This document shows, one piece after another, positions 1 to 11,612 of a stretch of DNA of 64,000 nt. The translations under genes were made by a program, and so were the position numbers. Positions within the stretch are counted from its first letter, which is position 1. Each line of letters starts with the position of its first letter. Origin of the DNA: Sarcophilus harrisii (taxonomy: Eukaryota; Chordata; Mammalia; Dasyuromorphia; Dasyuridae). The notes below the pieces were generated by a model, which ran no database searches, was not told where the DNA came from, and saw only the letters and a list, made by a program, of their open reading frames with translations. The stretch covers positions 54,152,539-54,216,538 of the forward strand of contig NC_045427.1 in the NCBI RefSeq assembly GCF_902635505.1. Reading direction: 5' to 3'.

Positions 1-377
1 TTGATTAGAAAAGAGAAATATAGGAAGGAAAAGATGGAGTTAACTATCTGCAAGATATTTTTCAAGGAGGGATAAAGAAAGTTGTTTGCTGGGATAGTCA
101 CCAGATGTGTGGCTCAAGAAAACTCATGAATGCAGGGTGTATCCAGGAAATAATCTGAACCGTGTTTGGGGTGTGAATGCAATAGAAAGCCATGCCTTGT
201 CTCAAAAAGCTATATAACCTTTGCACCCGGGAAGGGTACATTAATTTTAAATGATGAAGATCAAGCTACTTAAAGGGGAGGCAAACATAGCTGAGCCAGC
301 TGCTCACTTAGGGTAAAAGAAAAAATGAACTTCTAGGAGCAAGGGGAAACATCTGCCTCAATGAATACAGAGAAGAT
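1..377. other. No recognisable feature
   Basis: AT-rich sequence with no convincing gene, RNA or repeat that I can name. If the minus-strand exon at 18.9 kb is real, this lies within its first intron. Confidence 0.4.
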
Positions 378-605
378 AATGTTGCTTATACATTTTTAGT
401 CATTTCCAACTCTTCCGGACCCCATTTGCTTTTTTCTTGGCAGAGATGCTGGAGTGAGTTGCTATTTCCTTCTCCAGCTCATTTTACAGATGAGGAAACT
501 GAGGCATACAGGGTGAAGTGATTGGCCCAAGTATTTGAGTCTAATTTGAAGTCAGGAATATGAGTCTTCCTGACTCTAGGCACCCTATTCACTGCATTAC
601 CTAGG
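378..605 (-). mobile_element. CORE-SINE with LINE-like tail (MAR1/MON1-type)
   Basis: Read on the minus strand this is the long marsupial SINE. The plus strand shows the tail ('ccccatttg...ttcttggcagagatgctggagtg'), then the CORE ('ttacagatgaggaaactgaggc'), then the degenerate tRNA-like head ('gcaccctattcactgcattacctagg'). It is non-autonomous, noncoding and mobilised by LINE machinery. Confidence 0.85.
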
Positions 606-643
606 ATTTAAATTTCTGGACCACACATAAAAACATAGGGATG

Positions 644-1305
644 CAAAGAGATCATAAAAAAGGGGAAAAGATCCACATGTGCAGAAATGTTTGTAGCAGC
701 CCTTTTTGTAGTGGCAAGAAACTGGAAACTGAGTGGTTACCCATCAGTTGGGGAATAGCTGAATAAGTTATGGTATATGAATGACATGGAATATTATTGT
801 TCTATAAAAAACAATCAACAGGATGATTTCACAAAGGCCTGGAGAGACTTACATGAACTGATGCTAAATGAAGTGAGTAGAACCAAGAGAACATGGTATG
901 CACAGCAGCAAGATTATATGATAATCAGCTTATAAACATTTCCACAATGAGGTGATTCAGGCCAGTTCCAATAGACTTGTGATGGAGAGAGCCAACTGCA
1001 TCCAGAGAGAGGACTATGGGGTCAGAATGTGGATCACAACATAGTATTTTCATCTTTTTTTGTTGTTATTTGCTTGATTTTTGTTTTCTTTCTCATTTTT
1101 TTTTCCTTTTTGATCTGTTTCTTCTTGTGTAGCATGCATAATAAATGTAGAAGAATTGCACATGTTTAACATGTTTTGGATTGCTTGTTATCTTGGGGGA
1201 AAGGGAAGTTGAAAAATCTGGAATACAAGGTTTTGCAAGGGTGAATGTTGAAAATTATCTTTGCATATATTTTGAAAATTAAAATCTATTATTTAAAAAA
1301 AAAAC
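644..1305 (+). mobile_element. L1 3' end, 5'-truncated, with TSD
   Basis: The insert carries the C-terminal end of L1 ORF2 ('MFVAALFVVARNWKL'-like, then 'WLNKLWYM' and 'EYYC') followed by the marsupial L1 3' UTR and an A-rich tail. The bases CATAGGGATG stand at 634-643 and again at 1306-1315, which is the target-site duplication of this insertion. The reading frame is degraded, so the copy is dead. Confidence 0.88.
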
Positions 1306-1395
1306 CATAGGGATGATGGGTTCCTGTTTAGAAATGAAGGATGCTTAATCAGGGATAGGAAAAGTGTATTGCTTTTTATCTTAAAAGTTTGCCAG

Positions 1396-1548
1396 GGGGC
1401 AGCAGTTTGGTGCAGTGGATAGAGCAGCAGCCTTGAAGTCAGGAGGACCTGAGTTCAAATCTAGCCTCAGACATTTAACATTTCCTAAACTGTGTGTGTG
1501 ACCCTGGACAAGTCACAACCCCAATTTCCTTAGCCCCAAAAAAATTAC
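1396..1548 (+). mobile_element. Short tRNA-derived marsupial SINE
   Basis: The A box-like 'tgcagtggatagag' and B box 'gagttcaaatc' are in order, followed by 'gtgaccctggacaagtcac' and a short A-rich end. It resembles the WALLSI-type SINE of marsupials. Confidence 0.85.
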
Positions 1549-2240
1549 TAAAAGGGCTTTTGCCTGAAAAGGAAGAGAGAAGGGGAAAATCACCAATGTT
1601 TACACACAAAGTCAGGTACCCTAATGAATAGCTACAACATAGCAAGAAGAAGAATAAGAGACGCAGAAGTCCATTGGAGACAAAATACAAGAAAGAGAGC
1701 CAGCAATGAGACTCACAATTTGAGATGTCTAGACACAAATGCCCAAAGTATGGTTAACAGGTAAGGTGAACTAGAGTCTCTCAAGCAAGGAAGCAGATGT
1801 GACACCATGGAGATCAGTAACCTCCACAAAGGATTCCTCTGATCTCTCATTGTGGTTCACGGAGGTTGCCAGAGGCTCTTGAAAACTCTGCCAGAGGAAT
1901 GCAAGCAAGCCTGGGAGATTCTACCTGGCTGTAGTCTCAGACTTTGAGAAAAGTGTCTGAATAGATTAACTCGGTTTCTCCAGAAGCAACTGAGGTCATC
2001 ACTAGTAGGCTGGCCATTTGGTGACAAAATACTTGGCTATGATAACCCAGGGGAAAAAGAAAAATACAAAAATTACTCGGTGCTATATCCTCATCCTGCT
2101 TCTATAGTGACAAAAGGGGACAGAGTGTGCAAAGAGTTACACTGTTTTTAGATAATCTATAAAATTGATCAAATTCTTGGCTATCTAGATATGTAAACAT
2201 TTTGTCCAGTAACTAACAAAAAGACATAACATTAAATTCC
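1549..2240. other. No recognisable feature
   Basis: Unassigned sequence. Short open stretches on the minus strand (1475-1738) overlap the adjacent SINE and show no coding character. Confidence 0.4.
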
Positions 2241-2241
2241 T

Positions 2242-2490
2242 TCAATAATAATATAATAATAATAATAATAATGATAACCAACTTTTATGTAAGGACTTTA
2301 AAGTTTACAAAGGACTTTATAAATACTCTTTCATTTGATCCTTACAACAACCTTAGAATCAGGTTCTATTATAATCTTTATTTGATGAAGGATGAGGATG
2401 AGGAAACTGAGGCAGAGGTCAAAGGTTTAAGCATAATTTGAACTTAAATCTTCTTGATTCCAGGACCTGTGTGCTACCCACTGTGGTAGG
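2242..2490 (-). repeat. MIR-type CORE-SINE relic with an (AAT)n start
   Basis: An ATA/AAT microsatellite is followed by 'ttacaaaggactttataaatact', 'catttgatccttacaacaacc' and 'gaggatgaggaaactgaggc'. This is the reverse-oriented 3' half and CORE of an old MIR-like SINE. Confidence 0.75.
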
Positions 2491-2579
2491 TCTGGGAAGA
2501 CCCTGCCCCCACACACATACATTCACCAGCTATATAAAAATGTTATTTATTTTACAGTTTTGTTATTTAAGGATAATCT

Positions 2580-2710
2580 CAGAGCCTTGAATTCAAATCC
2601 TGACTTTGTCACTATATTTACCTGCATGGTAATTTCATTTCCATGAATTTCATTTGTTTATTTGGAAAATTGGGACAATAATTCTCTTATGGGTTTGTTA
2701 TTAAAAATCT
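2580..2710 (+). repeat. MIR fragment
   Basis: The text 'ccttgaattcaaatcctgactttgtcac', split by divergence, followed by a weak CORE and 'gttattaaaaat', matches a diverged MIR. Confidence 0.55.
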
Positions 2711-3300
2711 GAGCTGTTAACAGTAAATGGTTGGCCGTGGGAGGGTTCCCAACAAAGGAACATCATATCAAATGTAACATTTTCAGCAGAACAATCTGTG
2801 TTATCTGTGCATGTGCAGCGGGAGGGGGAAATAGCCGGTCAGTCCAGTAGAAGAGGCAATTCTGCCAGGAATCCAGACCATAAGAACCTACATTGGGGTG
2901 GTACTAATAGGCGTGACAGGGGCAGTACAGCCTGAAAGACATTTTGAAAGTATTAACAAAGCTTAATGACAGATTGACTGAATGACCAAAGACACTGAAG
3001 AATGAATCACCTTTGAGGTATCCTGTCAGACTGGGAGAATGGGGCCACAGACAGCAACAGGAACAATTCCCTTTTCAGAGTGAAAACAAACAGGATTTAA
3101 CGTGTTTCTTTCCTCTGCTTCCCAAAGAATATGGCCCAATAAAGGATGCAGGGAAAGCAAGATAAATCATAAATCCTTAAAGAGATAATACTGTTGACTT
3201 GCCCATGCACTGTGTGTAACAGCAGTTCATGCTGTTATACACAAAATGCTCTAGAGTAGAAATAGACTCTTTCCTCTATGTACTACAGTTAAATTATAGA
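2711..3300. other. Unique-looking sequence, no gene seen
   Basis: No repeat family is recognised. The stretch at about 2800-2950 is slightly richer in G+C and CpG than its surroundings. No splice-flanked open frame is visible. Confidence 0.4.
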
Positions 3301-3304
3301 AAAA

Positions 3305-3455
3305 AATGGGATTTCAAGTCAGAGGTTCTAGATTTAAATACCAGCTTTGTCACTTGCTCCCTGCATGATCTTGGGGAAATAATTTAATTTCTCCTAGCCT
3401 TAATTTCCCCATCTGCAAAATGAGGGAGATGGACTAGATAATCTACTAAATCCAA
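3305..3455 (+). repeat. MIR relic
   Basis: Follows the MIR order: 'gatttaaataccagctttgtcacttg', 'cttggggaaataatttaa', 'cccatctgcaaaatgagg', 'gatggactagataatct'. Diverged and ancient. Confidence 0.75.
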
Positions 3456-3609
3456 ATTTTTTACTCAAGCCTTCATACTAACCATTAATCTCTCAATGAT
3501 TAATTTGGAAAAGGTTCATTAAACTTGAAATAAATTTATTTCCATTTTCAGTATATCCAGTTTAAAGAGGAATTTTATAATACCTTTTCCAGTTCTATGA
3601 GTAATGCAA

Positions 3610-3715
3610 TATAATCCTTAGCATGGCACAGTGGGTAAAGGCCAGGAAGACCCCCCTGGCTCATATTAGTTGTGGGAGCCTGGTCAAGTCACATAATTTC
3701 TAAGTGTTCCAGACA
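3610..3715 (+). mobile_element. Degenerate short SINE
   Basis: 'gcatggcacagtgggtaaag' resembles a tRNA-like A box, and 'gcctggtcaagtcacataa' matches the SINE body. Much of the B-box region is missing. Confidence 0.55.
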
Positions 3716-3756
3716 ATTCTTTAAGATTTAAGATTATGCCTTTTAAAACAGATATC

Positions 3757-3911
3757 AGGGGCAGTTAGGTGGCGCAGTAAATAGAGAACCAGCCCTGAAG
3801 TCAGGAGGACCTGAGTTCAAATCTGGTCTAAGACACTTAACACTTCCTAGCTGTGTGACCCTGGGCAAGTCATTTAACCCCAATTGCCTCAGGAAAAAAA
3901 CAAACAAACAG
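3757..3911 (+). mobile_element. Short tRNA-derived marsupial SINE, well preserved
   Basis: Near full length: 'ggggcagttaggtggcgcag' head with A box, B box in 'gagttcaaatctgg', 'gtgaccctgggcaagtcat', 'aaccccaattgcctcag', then an A-rich tail with (CAAA)n. It is one of the least diverged copies here, so comparatively recent. Confidence 0.92.
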
Positions 3912-5925
3912 ACATTAACTTGAACTTGTGGAGAGTTTCCTATATCAATAAAATTATAGGCCAGTCTCTATGTCTCTTCTCTTTGTTGCAAACAAAGAGA
4001 GAATATGGGGAAGGATCTATTTTTGCCCTGAGAGTTAGTGACTCTAATTTAAAAGATATACACAAATGAAAAAAACCAACTTAATTCGGTCGTTTTCCTT
4101 CCTCAGAATAAGGCAGGCCACTTTCTTTCTTTTCTTTCTTTCTTCCAGTCTATTTAAACCCAACATTTATCTTTCCTTTGCTTTTTGGAATACTCACACG
4201 TTTGCTTCTTTGAAAAATGTGGCATTCTATGAATTGTAGTCATATTGCATCAAAAGAAAAATGTTGTTGCTAAAAAATGAGATTTTGTTCCAATGAAGAA
4301 GCAGCTTAGGATCACTGACCATGCTGAAGATGTGGAGTTCTGCCTAATCTCTTTCTCATATTCACTTGTGGACTTTCTTGGTAAGCAGTCAATCTATAGT
4401 GGCTAAAATACATGTGCTCATAGATTAATCCAGTGGATTGTCCATCCAACAGAAAACAGAACATTTTATTCAATATTTGCAAAAATATTACAACACTTTA
4501 AAAATTACTTTATTATATATACATATATCAACTCAAGGATAAAATAAAAATAAAATTAATAAAGAGAAAAGATAAAGGGGGATGAGGGGAAATAAAAAGA
4601 AAGCTAGAAAAAAAATCTAATGAGACAGAGAGGAGAAAGAAAAAGACACATAGGGAAGACAAGAGGAGAAGGAGAAAAAGAAAAAAGGTAAAGGTCCTGT
4701 AGTCTTGGAGATAAGCTAAATGGAGGTAAGATACTGTACTCACACCTTACCATTTAATGACTGGTGGAATCTGATTACTCAATGTTGACAGTTTGGCACC
4801 TGCTTTTATTCTTAAACAGGCTGGGCTCTGAAGGAGTTGGACAGTTTCAGAAAAGAGCTGGGGAACAATCCTAGCTTGAGCAATAGCATTCTCCTCCATT
4901 TACAACATCTCTGTAGCAGACATGAAATAGAGGTCCAAGCCTTTGCCATATTCAAAAATATTCAAATGGATCTGTAATCTCCTCTATGTGAATGAATGTT
5001 TTTTGTGGTAACACAAAGAGCTGTTCATTCTGTGCTACTGTTGTCCATGTCTTATCACAAGTTTGTCAAAGGAAGCTTACCCAACATGCTGGGGAACTTT
5101 CTCCATTTCTTCTGACACTGAGGCATTACCAGTGGAACACATGGACTGTGTATGATTTCTCCTTCATGTATACTATGTGATCAGTCTATCTTCCTTTTCA
5201 ATCATGTAGTTCTTTGATACTGTCCTTTACTTTTACTATTCTTTGTAGGGCTCAATTTGTTCTTTGTTGCAGCCTGTTCAAACCCATCATGTGCATTTCC
5301 ACTGCCCTCTGAATGGTACTGATTTTCAATAATATGGAATTAAAAAAACAAGATAGTGTTTTAGAGTTTGTACTCCTATGATGTCAATAGTAGAAAAATG
5401 GTATTTACAGGGAGAAGTTTAGGATAATTAAAAGGACTCAAATTTCTCAAAGGAAATCTGAAATTATATTTGAAAAATGAAATGAAATTAAAAACAATCC
5501 TACAAAGTACAGAAATATCTTTGACACTGCTAATGTCTGGTATTTGTTCTATCTTGTCTTGATTAAATTAACCATTATCATATTAGCATAGGCTCATAGC
5601 ATTTTATTAAATTTCAAAGGAGACTCTTCTAAATATTGTTCCCCCAACAATTACCTCCCAAAGGGTAGATAATCTTTTGAACATAATTTGTCTGGTGAAA
5701 CCTCCAGGGAGAAAGTATCATTGCCCTAGATTAAATTACCTTTTATTACCTTAAGCTTTTCTTCACATTAATTTTGATTAATAGATTTCAATTTTGCAGC
5801 CTCAATCCCTTAAGCAGTGCCATGAACATAGTAAGTGCTTGATAAATACTTGCTGAATTCTTATCAGAGCCATAACTAGGAATAGTTTTTACCTAGTACA
5901 AAAATGGATAAGGGGAAAAGGAAAA
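3912..5925. other. Two kilobases without an assignable gene or repeat
   Basis: Contains a short (CTTT)n run near 4118-4143 and a purine-rich stretch at 4540-4690. The remainder, including 4750-5350, matches nothing I recognise. Open frames are short and lack splice context. It may hold old decayed repeats. Confidence 0.4.
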
Positions 5926-6163
5926 GAACAAGTATTTATTAAATGCCTGCTATATGTCAGACACTTTGCTTTAAGTGCTTTACAAATATTCTCTCATTTG
6001 ATCCTTACAACAACCCTGTGAGGTAGGTGTTATTATGCCATTTTACAGCTGAGGAAATTGAGAGACACACAACTTATAAGGATTTAAAGTTATTTTTGGA
6101 TGCAGGTCTTCCTCACTCCAAGCCCAGCACTTTATTTTTTTTCACCACCTAGTTGCCTCTTAC
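5926..6163 (-). repeat. MIR-like CORE-SINE relic
   Basis: 'gtgctttacaaatattctctc', 'catttgatccttacaacaacc' and 'cattttacagctgaggaaattg' followed by 'cagcactttattt...ccacctagttgcc' give a reverse-oriented CORE-SINE. Confidence 0.75.
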
Positions 6164-6607
6164 CTAAATTTCCCTACATATATTTTTTGGGGTGAAGAAA
6201 AAAATAATAATCAAAATGGTAATATTTGTGCACATATGGATCAAAGAATTTATTTCAAGAATTTTCCCCACAGAGGAAGGTAGGGGAGGTAAAAATTTTA
6301 GTTACAATATAGTCCCTTCCTTTATGGACTTCCTGGCCCAATTGGAGGCAGGGGAGGAATAATAAAATATACAGACAAAATCCAATACAAATATACACAC
6401 AAATATAGTGTATTAGACAATTAAAGCAAAATTACTGGGACAAACAAATTTGTCAGGAATTCAACAACATTTTAATTCTCTCTTTCTTGCTCTCTTTTCC
6501 TACTCTCTTCCCACTTCTTCTATAATTGGTAGAAAATAGCAGGGACAGGGGATGGGGTGAGGGTGGGAGGTGTCTATTTTAAAATTCCTTGTTGAATAAA
6601 TTATGTA

Positions 6608-6836
6608 AAGTGCCAGGCCTAGAGTCAGTAAGATTCATCTTCTTGAGTTCAAATATGGCCTCAGATGCTAAGTAACTATGTGACCCTGGGCAAGTCACTT
6701 AACCCTGTTTGCCTAAGTTTCCTCATCCATAAAATGGGTTGGAGAAGAAAATGGCAAACCACTCCAGTGTCTTTGCAAGAAAACACCAAATGGGGTTACA
6801 AAGAGTCAGACATGACTGAAAAACAACTGAATAATA
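6608..6836 (+). mobile_element. CORE-SINE with LINE-like tail (MAR1/MON1-type)
   Basis: Has 'gtgaccctgggcaagtcac', then 'cctcatccataaaatggg', 'atggcaaaccactccagtg' and 'aaagagtcagacatgactga'. This is the standard order of the long marsupial SINE. The 5' tRNA-like head is partly lost. Confidence 0.9.
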
Positions 6837-6949
6837 TGCATACTGTTTTGTTTTGTTTTTTTAAAGATCCAAAAAGAAAACTTTCAGTCAAGGAAGTATA
6901 AAGAACAGTGTAAACATAAGGTTAAAAAAAAATCTTTTTTAAGCAGAAA

Positions 6950-7450
6950 GAATATAAGGGATTGATCATAGAGTGTAGAGAGTCATGTGAGATAAGACTG
7001 GGAATAAACCATAGTGTCAGACTAGGGAGATTCTTGAACGCCAGGCAAACAGTTTTGAACATAACTCAGTAGGGTCCAATGAGGAAAAAACTGAGTTAAT
7101 TAGAGGAAGAAGAGAACAGAATGATTTCTTACTCATTGTTTGTATAAGAAGGGAATAATGAAGGCTTGCCCTAGGAATGAAAAAGACTTACAGATATAGT
7201 CATTGAAACTGATGTTAAATGAAAGAATAATGAATGAGCTAATTATAATTAAGTGTGAATTTGTGGCAAAGAGTCCTATAGGAAGGAATTCAAAAGAAAG
7301 GGAGATTAGTGAAGTCCAGAAGGACCAAGAATGGTTTCATGTGAGGGGGAGAAGGAATTTCAGCTAGACTTTGAAAGATTGGTAGGATTTGGAAAGATGA
7401 AGGGGAAAGAAGAAGGGAAGAGGCAATGGATGGAAAGTTTCCTCTCTGAT
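6950..7450 (+). repeat. Ancient interspersed repeat of unassigned class, two segments
   Basis: Segment 6950-7130 ('agggagattcttgaacgccagg', weakly conserved) and segment 7255-7400 ('cttcatgtgaggg'-like, 'gctagactttgaaagattgg', 'taggatttgg') match an old repeat that recurs in this window at 9440, 17345, 26240, 41150, 49235 and 56905. I do not recall its accepted name. Confidence 0.5.
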
Positions 7451-7469
7451 TTTTGTGATAGATGATGGG

Positions 7470-7770
7470 TAGATAGACAAATAGATAGATGATATAGATA
7501 TATGTATAATTTCACATACATATTTGTGATGATATATTATTTAATTATATTATATTTATTTGTGATATATTATAAATGTAACTATATGACCACATTTTAT
7601 ATATATATATACACATACACACACACATATATACAAATGTACATATACATGCATACATATCACAGAGGAAGCTATTTCACATATGTACACATAAACTTAA
7701 TGTAGTATATATGTATGTATATATAACATAGTACAGTACAGCACATAGTATAGTGCATAGTATAGTATGT
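7470..7770. repeat. AT-rich microsatellite cluster
   Basis: Mixed (GATA)n, (TA)n, (CA)n and 'gtacagtacagcacatagtatag' style short tandem repeats, with no coding content. Confidence 0.8.
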
Positions 7771-8485
7771 AACCAGCTTCTATCTGAACTTGGAGATTTT
7801 TTCATGCTAGGTAAACCAGACTCCTAATTGTCAAAGACCTGACTACAGTGTTTTGGATCTGCAGAAGGCTATTACTGAGCTGGTTCCAGAGACTTTCTAG
7901 GAAGACATACAGAGAGAGATACCACAGACACATAGGGGAAACTGGCTCCCCTATGTGTTCCCGATTTCCAGTTTGTTTTCCTAGAGTCTTCAAAGAAAGA
8001 ACTTCCCCTTGAGTGAGATCCAGCCCTCTCTCCTTGGTTGAGCAGAGATCTTATCTTGTTCTCAGATGAAAAGCTGCTTTACTTTTGTATATTTTACCCA
8101 TTTTAATCTGTATAACTTCTCTGACTTCTATTTACCGTTTTGCTTAGATAAGTGGGTTTAGTCACTATTGGGTCTTTTATGATGATTTTTATATAGTTTT
8201 TTGGGAAGCCGCTAAACTGGTTAAAATAAACTAAGAATTACCTCCTCCTTAAGTGTGATCAGAGAAGGGGTGAGTTCTGAATTTATTACTCTTAGACTAC
8301 CAATATTGGAGAAGGTTAATACCATCCCCTTTTCTCACTGGAAGCAAATCCAGCTTTGGCTGTCCTCCTAGAGATTACCTTCCCTCTTCTCTTTCAAGCT
8401 AACAACACTACAAACATTATCCTTGACACTACTAGTCTTCAGAGGGCAACCAGATCTCAGATCTCTTAATGCTACATATGAAACC
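7771..8485. other. No recognisable feature
   Basis: Neither strand shows a splice-flanked open frame or repeat I can name. The start of the L2 relic may extend leftward into this stretch. Confidence 0.35.
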
Positions 8486-8489
8486 TTGT

Positions 8490-10210
8490 CTCATATTTTA
8501 CTGAAAAATTGAAGTCTTTTGCTGAGAACTCCCCCTCCTCCCCTTCTCATCTTACACCATCAAGATTCCTTCTCTAGTATCTCCTCCTTCACCCTAGTCT
8601 CACACAACAAGATGGCCCTTCTTCTAGCCAAGGCAAACTACTCTATGTGCACACATGATTCCATTCTACACTATCTTTTCCAGTAGGTTGTTCTTTCTAC
8701 CACCTTACTCTCTAATCTTCAGTTTCTTGTTGTCTACTGGCTGCTATCTGTAGATAAATAAGTCAACGTCTTCTTCTTACACAAAGATCCTTCACTTGAC
8801 TCATTCATCCTACTAGTTATCATCCTGTATGTTTTCCTTTGCTGGTGAAACTCTTAGAGGAGACTATGATCCTCCATGTTCTTTTATTCCTTTTTGATAT
8901 CATCATTCAGCTAAAACTGTTCTCTCCAAAGTTACCAATGATTTCTTATTTGCCAGATCTAATGACATTTATCCTTCTTGGCTTTTCTGTAGCATTTGAT
9001 ACTCTCAGACTATTCTCCCTGATATTTTCTTCTCTTTATGTTTCTATGACTCTTCTCTAGCCTGATCTTTCTTCCGTCTCACACTTTTTTGTTCTTCATC
9101 CAGATTATACCCCCAAACCTTTGACGCCTACTAAGGCTTTGTCTTGGGCTTTCTTCCCTTCTTTCTCTGTATCTCATTTGCTCTCATGATTCCAGTGATT
9201 ATCACATCTACTTATCCAGACCTAATCTCTCTCCACACATCCAGACTCGAAATCTCCAAATGCCATTTAGATATCTTAAGTTCAAACTATCTAAAACTGA
9301 ACTCATTATCTTTACTTGCACTCTTCCCCTTTCTGAACTTCCTCATTAATGTGGAAGGTCCTACCATCCATCCCCCAGTCATCTAAGATCCAATCCAGGT
9401 GTTATTCTAAGTACGGAAGGCAGTATATCTAAGGGCCTCTTCATATTCAACTGTTGCCAGTGAAAGAAAGAAAGAATGAATATAAGTAGGGCTTAATTTG
9501 TCACAAAGATTGAGCACTAAAGGAGTTCACGTGAGAGGGAGATTTAGAGAAATCTGGAAGGACCAAAAAAACTTCATGGTGGGGGGTGGAGGGGTGGAAG
9601 GGAACCTGTCTTACCTCATACCTGAACTATTTCAATAACCTTCTGTTTTGTCCTCTGGCCTCATTTATTTTTTTTCATTTTAGTCTGTCCTCCACTCGAC
9701 TGTTAGAATAATCTTCCTAAAGCACAGGTCTGACCATTTAACTCCTCCAATGGCTTCCTATCCCCTCTAGGATCAATAGAAAAATCCTTTGGTTGGTATT
9801 CAAAGTTCTTTCTAAATCTGTTGTCTTTTTACACCTTACTCACCACATGTACTCTATGATCCAGGGACACAGGTCTTACTGTTCCTTAAAGAAGATACTC
9901 CATCTTTCTGCTCTAATCATTTTCACTGGCTGTCTGCCATGCTTGCAATCCTACCTGTTTTCTTCTCTAGCACCAGCCATCCTTAAAGACCCAACTAAAA
10001 TCTCCTCTACTACGAGAAGCATTTATTTCCTGATTGCCCCAAATGCTAGGAGCTCCTTCCCTCAGTTGGTTATCTCCAATATCCTGTTTGTCATAGCTGT
10101 TTACTTGTTGTCTCTCCCATCAGGCACCTTAAGAACAGGAACTGTTGATTGCCTTTCTTTGTATCCAATGCCTGGTACTTGGTAGATGCTTAATAATTGC
10201 TCAATGAATG
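8490..10210 (+). mobile_element. L2 LINE relic (RT region to 3' end), interrupted
   Basis: The left part (to about 9410) follows L2 ORF2 reverse-transcriptase text ('tctccaaagttaccaatga', 'gtagcatttgatactctcag', 'tctaaaactgaactcattat'). The right part (9600-10210) is the L2 3' end ('cctaaagcacaggtctgacca', then 'gaacaggaactgttgattgc', 'atgcttaataattgctcaatg'). About 190 bp of other sequence sits between. The frame is broken many times, so no protein is made. L2 activity predates the marsupial-placental split. Confidence 0.85.
9415..9600 (+). repeat. Unassigned ancient repeat segment inside the L2
   Basis: The text around 9500-9580 ('gggagatttagagaaatctggaa', then 'ggaccaaaaaaacttcatg') closely parallels 7300-7345 ('gggagattagtgaagtccag', 'aaggaccaagaatggtttcatg'). 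It therefore appears to be another copy of the unassigned repeat, placed within the L2. Confidence 0.5.
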
Positions 10211-10589
10211 GCCAACTGACTATACACCTGGTCCTGCTATGTCACTTTGGAGCTGGCTTTTAATGTAAGGATGAGACTACTCATCTGCTACCTATATAAC
10301 AGGTATGTATGGTGTGATCATTAAACTTATTATTCTCCCCTTTTGTCCTTAACTTCCCCTCCCTTCTTCATCACCATGTGTCCATCCCTATTCTTCATGA
10401 CAACTCAAGTTGACTCTCCTCTCCAAAGCCTTCTATGATCACAGTAATTTTTCCCTTCTTTGAACTCATAAAGCAATGTCCACTTATACAACTGATTTGA
10501 TAATGGAATAATATATTATTTTGTGACAACTCTTTTATTTCTGAAGTAATTCACTACCTTTAATCCTTTCCCTATCCTTCTTTCCTATT

Positions 10590-11612
10590 TCCATGGAGAG
10601 TACCACCACCTTCCCAATTATCAAGGCTCAAAATCTTTCTATCATCCTTGACTCGTTATCACAACATTTGTTAAATCCAGTTCATTCTTCCTCCACAATA
10701 ACTCTTGCATCCATGCCTTTCTCTTCCTGCACAATCCTGGGACCTTTGTTCTCTGCTTCTAGTATCTTCTCTCCAATTCTGCCTCCACCCAGTTGCCAAA
10801 ATCATCTTGAAATGATTTGGACACAGTGATTCAAATTCACCTGATCAAATGCCTCTGGTTTAAAATCCAAACTCCTCACCCTCAGATATCAACCTACTTT
10901 TGTTCTAGTTGTTTTTTTCCTTTCCATTCTTCCTGATCCTTTTTGGTGTTTTCTTGGCAAAGGTATTGGAGTGGTTTCCATTTCCTTCTCCAGCTCTTTC
11001 TACAGATGAAGAAACTGAGGCAAACAGGGTCACACAACTTGTATCTGAAGCCAAAATTAAACTCAGAAACTCCAGGAACAACACCGTATCCAATGTGCCA
11101 CCTAGCTGCTCTCAATCTACTTTACTGTTCTCAATTCACATTCCTCATCACAAATTCTACCTCCAAACAGACTGGGCTATTAAGTTATTTTCCAGATTTC
11201 AGAATCCCTATCCTGCCATCATGCATTCTCACAAGCTGCCCCCAAATCTGGACTGCATACCCTCCTCATCTCCACTTTTCTGAATTTTCAGTTTCTTTCA
11301 AAGCTAGTCTCATCTTTTCTGTGAAGTCTTCCTTACCACTTTATGCCAACTACCCTGCCCCACCTAAAAATGGCCTCACTCTCTTTCTGTTTTCCTAACA
11401 CCTTGTTCTTGAACCTCTCTTCAGCCCTCATCACTCCCTGTTTTGTATTCTACTGATCTGTGTACATGTTGCCTCTGTGCCCACCTGGACCCATCCCAGT
11501 AGAGTGTAAGATCCTTGAGGTCAGAAACTATGCCATTCTAATATTTGCATCCTTAAAGTTCATCAAAGCAAGGCACACAATGAGTGTTTGGTGAAAATTA
11601 TTTTTTGCCCCT
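10590..11612 (+). mobile_element. Second L2 LINE relic, split by a SINE
   Basis: Begins in the RT C-terminal region ('caatctttctatcatccttgac'-like) and runs to the canonical 3' end ('gtgtacatgttgcctctgtg', 'gatccttgaggtcagaaac', 'aaggcacacaatgagtgt'). It lies in the same direction as the L2 to its left and overlaps that copy's consensus region, so it is a separate insertion. It is noncoding. Confidence 0.85.
10907..11112 (-). mobile_element. CORE-SINE (MAR1/MON1-type) nested in L2
   Basis: Reverse-oriented tail ('tcctttttggtgttttcttgg', 'ggagtggtttccatttcc'), then CORE 'ttctacagatgaagaaactga' and head 'ccaatgtgccacctagctgc'. The imperfect pair 'caacctacttttgttct' (left) and 'caatctactttactgttct' (right) may be its TSD. 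Confidence 0.88.

Noticed and set aside
3757-3830. Possible tRNA gene (A and B boxes)
   Set aside because: The boxes belong to a tRNA-derived SINE head; there is no cloverleaf fold and many similar copies occur in the window.
10909-11398. Plus-strand frames of 124 and 151 codons
   Set aside because: They cross a reversed SINE nested in an L2; there is no gene.
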